Assembly (NCBI GenBank): GCA_002498725.1
Contig: DAIJ01000016.1
Location: 8,330-72,329 of the forward strand
From: Euryarchaeota archaeon UBA23
Lineage (GTDB): Archaea; Thermoplasmatota; Poseidoniia; Poseidoniales; Thalassarchaeaceae
DNA: 64,000 nt
Direction of reading: 5' to 3'
Below, one piece after another: positions 58,459 through 64,000 of this stretch. Every line of letters begins with the position of its first letter. Within the stretch, counting starts at the first letter, position 1. The notes under the pieces are model-generated. The model worked only from the letters and a program-made list of their open reading frames with translations. It had not been told where the DNA came from and made no database searches. The translations under genes were made by a program, and so were the position numbers.

Positions 58459-59382
58459 ATGCACATGGCCGCGCCCACTGGAGCCTCACATGACCCCAAT
58501 ATGGGCATGGGTGGCATGATGATGCCGATGATGGTCATTCTTGGTCTGATGCTGGCTGTTTCTATGATAGATGGTTTGAGGACGGGGTTGTCTGATGCAG
58601 CGGCTTTAGTAATTGAACCCACCATTCCTTTCCATGATGTATGGTTTATTCCTACTGTATTCATCATAGGAACTTCAATAATGGTAGTAAATACGATAAT
58701 ACGTGCTTTTTTCACTGATCCATTGACTATGGTTCATAATCAACATCGGAACAAGCAGATTAATGCTCAATTACGAGACGCTCAGGCTTCAAGAGATAAT
58801 GCAAGGGCGGAGAAAATGCGTACTTTGCAGATGCATATGATGCCAGAATCGATGAAACAACAAGGAGATCAGATGAGACCAGTCATGTTTACCATAGTAT
58901 TCATATTCGCGATTTTTAACTGGATGGCTGAGTCCTCAGCCGATTTCCGTGTTGATTACGTTAGTCTTCCATGGGAACCAATGTGGTCAATGAATAATCG
59001 TATTTTGTGGATATTGCCCGCATGGGTTATAACTTACATCAGTATGAGTGCTCCACTGGGTAGAATTATTGATCGCCATTTGAAAATACTTAGGCTTGCT
59101 AGGCACCCATTAGTAGTTGCTGGAGATCTAATTCCAGAGCCATTACTCCATTTACTCAAAGAAGACAAATCAACATCTTCAATTAAGACTCAACGTAGTC
59201 AGCGAAGAACAAGAGACGGCCCTCGAAAAACAGGTTCTCAAAACTCTCCACAAAAATCAGGGAATCAACATTCAGCTCCTCCTAAATCTGGAACAAAATG
59301 TAAGTCTTGTAATTCTACACTAGTGACCAGAACTACCAATGGACGAATTCGATGTGAAGTATGTAGAAATGAGTGGAGGTGA
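58459..59382 (+). CDS. DUF106/EMC3-like membrane insertase with C-terminal zinc ribbon
   Basis: A 307-residue protein of the archaeal YidC-like (DUF106) group, which helps insert proteins in the membrane. It has helices near 20-38, 68-85, 142-160 and 175-193, and a cytosolic coiled loop with RNKQINAQLRDAQASRDNARAE between the second and third, as in this family. The N-terminus is Met-rich (MGMGGMMMPMM). Unusually, a basic linker (about 235-278) and a zinc ribbon, CKSC and CEVC, are added at the end; typical archaeal members stop earlier. The gene order DUF106-cmk-truB is a conserved archaeal arrangement. Confidence 0.9.
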   Translation: MHMAAPTGASHDPNMGMGGMMMPMMVILGLMLAVSMIDGLRTGLSDAAALVIEPTIPFHDVWFIPTVFIIGTSIMVVNTIIRAFFTDPLTMVHNQHRNKQINAQLRDAQASRDNARAEKMRTLQMHMMPESMKQQGDQMRPVMFTIVFIFAIFNWMAESSADFRVDYVSLPWEPMWSMNNRILWILPAWVITYISMSAPLGRIIDRHLKILRLARHPLVVAGDLIPEPLLHLLKEDKSTSSIKTQRSQRRTRDGPRKTGSQNSPQKSGNQHSAPPKSGTKCKSCNSTLVTRTTNGRIRCEVCRNEWR

Positions 59383-59386
59383 TTTA

Positions 59387-59920
59387 TTGACTAAAGTCAC
59401 AATTAGTGGCCCTCCTGGAAGTGGAACTTCTACATTGGTATCTAAGATTGTAGAATCAACAGGTTGGTCTTCTCTAAATGGTGGTGAGGTATTTCGTAGT
59501 GAGGCCAATCGTAGAAAAATGAGTCTTCATGAATTCAGCGAACTTTGTAGATCAAATCTTGATGTTGACCGATCGCTAGATGCATTGTTGAAAGAAGCGA
59601 TGATCCAAAATGATGGACCCGACATAATAGAGAGTCGTTTATCTGGTTGGTGGGCCCATAAGCTAAAAATTGATTGTCAACGTATATGGATACATACATC
59701 TGATGAGGAAAGAGCACTAAGAATACAGAAAAGAGAAGGTGGTGATTTTTCCGATCGCCTAGATCAATCAAAGAGGCGTCAGAGTGCAGACAAAGATCGT
59801 TATATGACTCTATATGACATTGATCTTGATGACATGTCCCCCTATACATTTGTCGTCGATGCTGATCAACTATCTGCTGAAGAGGTATATTCAATTGTGA
59901 TTAAACATCTGGAGGTATAA
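59387..59920 (+). CDS. cmk: Cytidylate kinase
   Basis: Phosphorylates CMP and dCMP with ATP. The P-loop is SGPPGSGTSTL near the start, followed by GGEVFRSEANRRKMSL and the lid region QKREGGDFSDRL with several Arg. The start is TTG at 59387, supported by a full GGAGGTGAT seven bases ahead and by the archaeal length of about 177 residues; ATGs further up lie inside the insertase gene. It is translationally close-coupled between the insertase and truB. Confidence 0.92.
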   Translation: MTKVTISGPPGSGTSTLVSKIVESTGWSSLNGGEVFRSEANRRKMSLHEFSELCRSNLDVDRSLDALLKEAMIQNDGPDIIESRLSGWWAHKLKIDCQRIWIHTSDEERALRIQKREGGDFSDRLDQSKRRQSADKDRYMTLYDIDLDDMSPYTFVVDADQLSAEEVYSIVIKHLEV

Positions 59921-59922
59921 TC

Positions 59923-60885
59923 ATGAATCATATAATTTTAGAAAATGATGCCATTACTGATGATCGTTATGGAATTTCTCCAAATGATCGTAGTCTTGAG
60001 TCTCTTTTAGATGCAGGTGTAATACTTGTTGACAAACCACGTGGACCAACCAGTCATCAATTAACAGCTTGGACCCGTGAAATATTAGGGATACATCGAC
60101 TAGGTCATGGCGGTACTTTGGATCCTTTTGCAACAGGATTACTGACGATGCTTTCAGGTAAGGCGACACGTCTAACTGATTTGGTACTCACCGGAGATAA
60201 GAGATATATTGCTGTAGTAAGATTTGGTAGAGATGTTGATCAAAATGAATTACAAAAGACTCTTGAAAATCTCACAGGAGAAATATACAACGTGCCTCCT
60301 TTGGAATCAGCGGTTAAGGTAAGAGTTAGAACAAGAATAATTCATTCTTTTGATTTAATTGATTCAGAAATAGAATCACGTTTGGCAGTACTCTCAATAT
60401 CATGTAACGCAGGAACTTATATCAGAACGTTGGCCAGAGATATGGGTTTGATATTGTCTACATCATGTGAATTACTTGAGTTGCATCGTGATAGAACTGG
60501 TGACTTTGTACAGACTGATGCATGTACAATGCAACAATTAATTGATGCGGTCTTCTTATGGAAAGAACACGATGACGACCGTGCTTTGAAGAGACTAATT
60601 GCTCCTGTGGAATCAATACTTACTAGTTTGCCAAGAATTGTTGTAAAGGATGGTGCAGCAGGTGCCATATCGCATGGAGCGGCACTTGCTAGACCCGGTA
60701 TTGTTAGTATAGACGCTGGAATAGAAGAAGGCTCTAATGTAGTTCTTCAGACTTTAAAGGGTGAAGCAATAGCGATTGCAGAAACAAGATACAATACTGA
60801 GAAAATCATCTCTATGGAAAATGGAAATATAGCTCAACCCAAGGTGGTTCTCATCCAGCCTGATGTTTATCCACAAACGTGGTAG
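59923..60885 (+). CDS. truB: tRNA/rRNA pseudouridine synthase (Cbf5/TruB)
   Basis: Converts uridine to pseudouridine in tRNA (U55) and, with H/ACA guide RNPs, in rRNA. The 320-residue protein has LVDKPRGPTSHQLTAW, the catalytic motif GHGGTLDPFATGLL with Asp67, and VPPLESAVKVRVRTR. The last 80 residues (GAISHGAALARPGIV) form a PUA RNA-binding domain. GGAGG lies seven bases before the ATG. It ends the DUF106-cmk-truB operon. Confidence 0.94.
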   Translation: MNHIILENDAITDDRYGISPNDRSLESLLDAGVILVDKPRGPTSHQLTAWTREILGIHRLGHGGTLDPFATGLLTMLSGKATRLTDLVLTGDKRYIAVVRFGRDVDQNELQKTLENLTGEIYNVPPLESAVKVRVRTRIIHSFDLIDSEIESRLAVLSISCNAGTYIRTLARDMGLILSTSCELLELHRDRTGDFVQTDACTMQQLIDAVFLWKEHDDDRALKRLIAPVESILTSLPRIVVKDGAAGAISHGAALARPGIVSIDAGIEEGSNVVLQTLKGEAIAIAETRYNTEKIISMENGNIAQPKVVLIQPDVYPQTW

Positions 60886-60982
60886 GGGAAATACGTATTA
60901 CTGCATTTCATGCTCTTCATATACCCATTCATCAGTCTCAATACGAACTCTCAGTTTCATCATCACAAACACACACCAGCGC

Positions 60983-60995
60983 CTCATTGAATGAG
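60983..60995. promoter_or_regulatory. Palindrome CTCATT-G-AATGAG in the truB downstream spacer
   Basis: Perfect six-base arms with one central base, in the 216-base spacer between truB and the convergent surface protein gene. It may be an operator or weak 3'-end hairpin. I see no gene or recognisable RNA in the rest of the spacer. Confidence 0.25.
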
Positions 60996-61101
60996 TGCGG
61001 TAAGGTGATTTGGACATCCATCCATGTATAATGATTCCCCGATTTTTAATGATTATCAGCCTTACCAAGGTTTAGAATATCATGTTCTGTGAAATTATCA
61101 T

Positions 61102-63465
61102 TTACTTGCTATATGGCTTCCTAAGACGCCCGGGTCCAAATTGTAAAAGCAGTAAAGCAGTGAATAAAATAGCAATTGCTGAAAACATAATTAATATTCC
61201 AAAATCATCCTCGTTTTTGTCATCATTATTATCTATGGCTCTAGATTGTATTGTCATTGAAAATTCATTATTTTCTTCATTACTCTCCTCTACTGAATTA
61301 GTGCCATCAACTATCCCCCTAATAATCAAATCTCCATGATTAGATACTTGAGTATCACATGTGGCAATACCAAGTCCTCCCGGTGCCAGAGTATCGATCA
61401 TTTCCGAACCAACCAAAATACCATCTAACCAGCATCTTATATCTATCATATCAGCAATTCCTCTTCCTTGGTTGCGCACATATATCTTTATTTGGACTAT
61501 TTCTCCTTCGGCTATATTTTCTATAGTACTTCCACCTCTCCATATTTCTAGATTTTCAATCAATAAATCAGGCATTGCAGTTACTACAACTTCAATACTT
61601 TGAGTAAATTCATTAGTTCCGTCACTAACACTAATTTCTACAGTATGCACACCTGGCTCAACTGGAGTAAGAGACAAATCTCCAAATTCGTCGATTGTCA
61701 CCCATGATCGGGAAATTGTAATTGACAAATCATCACTATCTGGGTCGAAAATTTCTATATCTAAAACTCTACTTGATCCGAGTTCAATATATGTTGATGT
61801 CGGTAGTCCACTAACCACAGGGGGGTCTTCTATAGGGGTTAATTCTACGTTGAATCCTCCATGCCATATGTTGCCGCTTTCATCGATTACATTAATTTCT
61901 ATATGCGCTAAACCTACGGCATTATTTATTGGTTGTATACGTATATCGCCATCGATTGTTGAAACTTCTACTAGGTTTGTATTTTCACTCCATGCTTCCA
62001 CAATAAGATTCTCCCAAGATGTGAGGTCATCGGAACATCTTATTGTCATTGGAATTAATAATCCTCCTCCATCTTCAGGGATAGTTATCGAACTTGGCGA
62101 AGAACAGTTTACATCTAAGTCCCATTCCAAAGAGAAGCCTCCAGTTATTGACATTGAATCTATGTGAACTACTGTAGTTTCAGGGGTTCCATCAGAGGAC
62201 CATTGGAATCTTGTAGCAATGCCAATTTCTAATGGTTGGTTCGAAGATGGTAAGGCGTAACCAATAGGCACATCGAATGAAAAATATCCTAACTGCAAAT
62301 TTACTTCCTTAACAAGTAAATCTCCGATTGCGAATCTCACATTACTGTAATTTGAATTTAATCCATTATCTAAACCGGCTATTCGTCCTGAAACTTCTAA
62401 TTTAGGATCATTAATATCAATACGAACATTACTAACACAACCATCCTGAATTTCAATTCGTATATGTTGTGTAGAATCAGGGTGGTCAAGCAGGTCACCT
62501 GAATAAACTTGAGAATAATCGCCACCAACGTCTTCGGGGAGGGTCCAAATTGTGTGATTTCCAGTTCCATAAACATGTATCCTGCCTAATGATTGATCAT
62601 ATGGTGCTTCTACATCAAAGGTCCAAATTCCATCCTCATTCCCTTCATTGGTTAGTCCACAATTTTCAATTGTTATTCCTTGTTTCAGTCCTTCATATGG
62701 GCTTATGTCTATTATTGGCATTGTTAATCCTGAAATCTCGTGAATAGCTTTAGCAGTTTCAAATGAATACCATGGCTGATGATATTTGACACGAATACCA
62801 ACTGCATCAACTCTGACCTCGGAATCGTCAGGTGCTCCATCTGAAACATAATCTACAGTGATGGATGATGAGGAAAGGTCATTCCATGACCATTCGATAA
62901 GGTCATCCATGTTAACAATTAGAGGAGTGGTCATTCTATTCAATGGTCCAAATGTTCTTGCAATTGTTTTAACTAGTTTTTCTTGATTATTTACATCTAT
63001 TGTTATTCTTATTTCATCAGAAGGTAAAGCATCAGGTACAGATATGTGAAGGACCATTGATACATTTGATATTACATTAGTATTTACTGCTTGAAATGAG
63101 TACCCCTCGATTGTAATATCAGGCCCCTTAGACCATGTATAGTAACTATCAGGTTGTCCTGTCGAAGAATTAGAACCAGTTGGGCTATTAGTTGCCCAAG
63201 ATGTAATTGTTGCATAATTAGAGGGTCTATTGTGAGTAAATGAAAGTTCAGAATCCGCGACCATACCTATTGTGTATTCCGCATTTTCGTTTGAGAACTC
63301 TTTCTTTGATGTAATTATCCAATCTGATGGATTTTGGAAACTTCCGGCTTCTAGTAACTCGATTTCTTCTGATTCAACAACAACATCTGCACTAGAAATT
63401 GGAACCATCAATGCAGAAAGTGCCATTACTGTAAGGGCCAAACTCAATGTGCTCGCGCGTGTCAT
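61102..63465 (-). CDS. Exported surface protein with cadherin-like and CARDB domains and C-terminal TM
   Basis: 787 residues. An N-terminal signal peptide (TLSLALTVMALSALMVPISSA) is followed by beta-rich domains. About residues 540-625 resemble a cadherin/dystroglycan-type Ig domain (VLDIEIFDPDSDDLSI, VHTVEISVSDGTNEF). Residues about 630-735 form a CARDB domain (IVQIKIYVRNQGRGIADM, VEESNEENNEFS). One membrane helix near 757-777 (FGILIMFSAIAILFTALLLL) and a short basic tail end the protein. Architecture matches the other anchored surface proteins of this window but without a long cytosolic tail. An inverted repeat CCAACG/CGTTGG (63472-63504) lies in its leader. Function unknown; adhesion or binding is inferred. 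Confidence 0.88.
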   Translation of the reverse strand: MTRASTLSLALTVMALSALMVPISSADVVVESEEIELLEAGSFQNPSDWIITSKKEFSNENAEYTIGMVADSELSFTHNRPSNYATITSWATNSPTGSNSSTGQPDSYYTWSKGPDITIEGYSFQAVNTNVISNVSMVLHISVPDALPSDEIRITIDVNNQEKLVKTIARTFGPLNRMTTPLIVNMDDLIEWSWNDLSSSSITVDYVSDGAPDDSEVRVDAVGIRVKYHQPWYSFETAKAIHEISGLTMPIIDISPYEGLKQGITIENCGLTNEGNEDGIWTFDVEAPYDQSLGRIHVYGTGNHTIWTLPEDVGGDYSQVYSGDLLDHPDSTQHIRIEIQDGCVSNVRIDINDPKLEVSGRIAGLDNGLNSNYSNVRFAIGDLLVKEVNLQLGYFSFDVPIGYALPSSNQPLEIGIATRFQWSSDGTPETTVVHIDSMSITGGFSLEWDLDVNCSSPSSITIPEDGGGLLIPMTIRCSDDLTSWENLIVEAWSENTNLVEVSTIDGDIRIQPINNAVGLAHIEINVIDESGNIWHGGFNVELTPIEDPPVVSGLPTSTYIELGSSRVLDIEIFDPDSDDLSITISRSWVTIDEFGDLSLTPVEPGVHTVEISVSDGTNEFTQSIEVVVTAMPDLLIENLEIWRGGSTIENIAEGEIVQIKIYVRNQGRGIADMIDIRCWLDGILVGSEMIDTLAPGGLGIATCDTQVSNHGDLIIRGIVDGTNSVEESNEENNEFSMTIQSRAIDNNDDKNEDDFGILIMFSAIAILFTALLLLQFGPGRLRKPYSK

Positions 63466-63471
63466 TGTTAC

Positions 63472-63504
63472 CCAACGGATGAGAGTAGCGCTTCAATACG
63501 TTGG
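63472..63504 (-). promoter_or_regulatory. Inverted repeat CCAACG...CGTTGG in a surface-gene leader
   Basis: Six-base arms separated by 21 bases, ending six bases before the ATG of the 787-residue gene. It could be an operator with half-sites two helical turns apart or a leader stem. Confidence 0.25.
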
Positions 63505-63571
63505 TTATACGAGTCTTATTGTTCGAGATTGGAACGCTTCAAATACCGTGTATTCTTGGCTATACTCACAC

Positions 63572-63647
63572 GGCTGTGGTAGTGTAGCGGTTAGCACGGT
63601 GGGTTGTGGTCCCGCCGGCCCGGGTTCAAGTCCCGGCCACGGCCCCA
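63572..63647 (+). tRNA. tRNA-His(GTG)
   Basis: Acceptor GCTGTGG/CCACGGC with an encoded G at position -1 opposite C73, the identity mark of tRNA-His. Anticodon stem GTGGG/CCCGC with loop TTGTGGT (anticodon GTG), T arm CCGGG/CCCGG. CCA is encoded at 63645-63647. Confidence 0.95.
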
Positions 63648-63655
63648 AAAATTAG

Positions 63656-64000
63656 TTAGGAGTTTTTTTCTTTCAACTCTTCATCATCGATGTCATGCCC
63701 CATTCTATGGGCTTTGGTTTCGAGGTATGACCTATTATTTTCATCAATACCTACAACTAACGGTCTTCTTTCTGCAACATCTATATTCAAATCCTGAAGT
63801 TGCTTAACCTTGTCTGGGTTGTTAGTAAGAAGGCATACTCTGTCAATCCCTACCTCTCTCAATATTTCAGCAGCAATCCGATAATCTCTTGCATCCGCAG
63901 GATGACCTAACATCAGATTAGCATCTAGAGTGTCTGCACCTTTGTCTTGTAGATTGTAGGCTTGAATTTTTGCATGAAGTCCGATCCCTCTTCCTTCTTG
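63656..64000 (-). CDS. ribA: GTP cyclohydrolase II (riboflavin pathway), 5' part outside window
   Basis: The frame is open to the window edge, so only the last 114 or so residues are seen. They read QEGRGIGL, AYNLQDKGADTLDAN, LGHPADARDYRIAAEIL and LLTNNPDKVKQL, the conserved C-terminal half of RibA, including the RGIGL segment and the TNNP guanine-binding loop. The enzyme turns GTP into the first riboflavin precursor, 2,5-diamino-6-ribosylamino-pyrimidinone phosphate. Many archaea use GTP cyclohydrolase III instead, so this bacterial-type route is notable. Whether it is fused to RibB upstream cannot be seen. Confidence 0.92.
   Translation of the reverse strand, partial: QEGRGIGLHAKIQAYNLQDKGADTLDANLMLGHPADARDYRIAAEILREVGIDRVCLLTNNPDKVKQLQDLNIDVAERRPLVVGIDENNRSYLETKAHRMGHDIDDEELKEKNS

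Noticed and set aside
60886..61101. Possible stable RNA (RNase P, SRP or C/D box RNA) in the truB spacer
   Set aside because: No conserved core or convincing box pair found by eye; only a short palindrome.

Overview
The window looks like a piece of an AT-rich archaeal chromosome, most probably a marine Thermoplasmatota of the Marine Group II type (Ca. Poseidoniales). The archaeal identity rests on RNA polymerase subunit Rpo7, Spt4, ribosomal proteins S24e and S27ae, an XPD/Rad3 helicase, archaeal-type AlaRS, RtcB plus archease, archaeal DtdA, a UbiA-family lipid prenyltransferase, a GPN-loop GTPase and the DUF106-cmk-truB gene order. The group assignment is an inference from this core combined with bacterial-type genes (GdhA, GuaC, a lipobox lipoprotein) and many very large secreted beta-sandwich proteins. 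I see no insertion sequence, prophage, integrase or CRISPR array.

Layout. 1-3853: 3' part of a giant Ig-like surface protein with a cytosolic tail. 3850-7084 (minus): Hsp20-like protein, XPD helicase, possible small ORF, ribbon-helix-helix regulator. 7249-10072 (plus): HD phosphohydrolase and glutamate dehydrogenase. 10136-13028 (minus): amino-acid ABC ATPase and a permease fused to an extracellular beta-propeller. 13163: purC. 14081-20397 (minus): 1890-residue surface protein and an unknown partner. 20652-21951 (plus): rpo7-spt4-rps24e-rps27ae, the last gene only 57 codons. 21966-28857: propeller protein, dtdA, proline dehydrogenase, zinc-finger protein, methyltransferase-like protein, S8 protease, six-TM zinc-ribbon protein. 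28921-29208: tRNA-Ser and tRNA-Thr. 29309-36181: 2290-residue surface protein. 36318-39136: small protein, AlkA-type glycosylase, membrane-anchored His-rich protein, RtcB. 39236-44397: alaS, aminotransferase, unknown protein. 44470-52140: calcium-repeat protein, archease, TauE-like permease, guaC, lipoprotein. 52212-52289: tRNA-Glu. 52387-60885: two small proteins, UbiA prenyltransferase, argF, GPN GTPase, proline-rich zinc-ribbon protein, DUF106 insertase, cmk, truB. 61102-63465: another surface protein. 63572: tRNA-His. The right edge cuts ribA.

Biology. The genes suggest a peptide- and amino-acid-using heterotroph: a membrane subtilase, an amino-acid ABC transporter, proline dehydrogenase, glutamate dehydrogenase and an aminotransferase. 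A large share of the window encodes exported proteins with Ig-like, CARDB, FG-GAP, thrombospondin-3 or ELWxSDGT repeats, mostly anchored by one terminal membrane helix. The most unusual items are the propeller-permease fusion, a lipoyl/HlyD-like barrel inserted in a calcium-repeat protein, a cytosolic-looking proline-rich beta-sandwich/zinc-ribbon protein beside the insertase-cmk-truB group, a GC-rich structured leader before rpo7, and an RtcB start whose Shine-Dalgarno lies inside a perfect hairpin.
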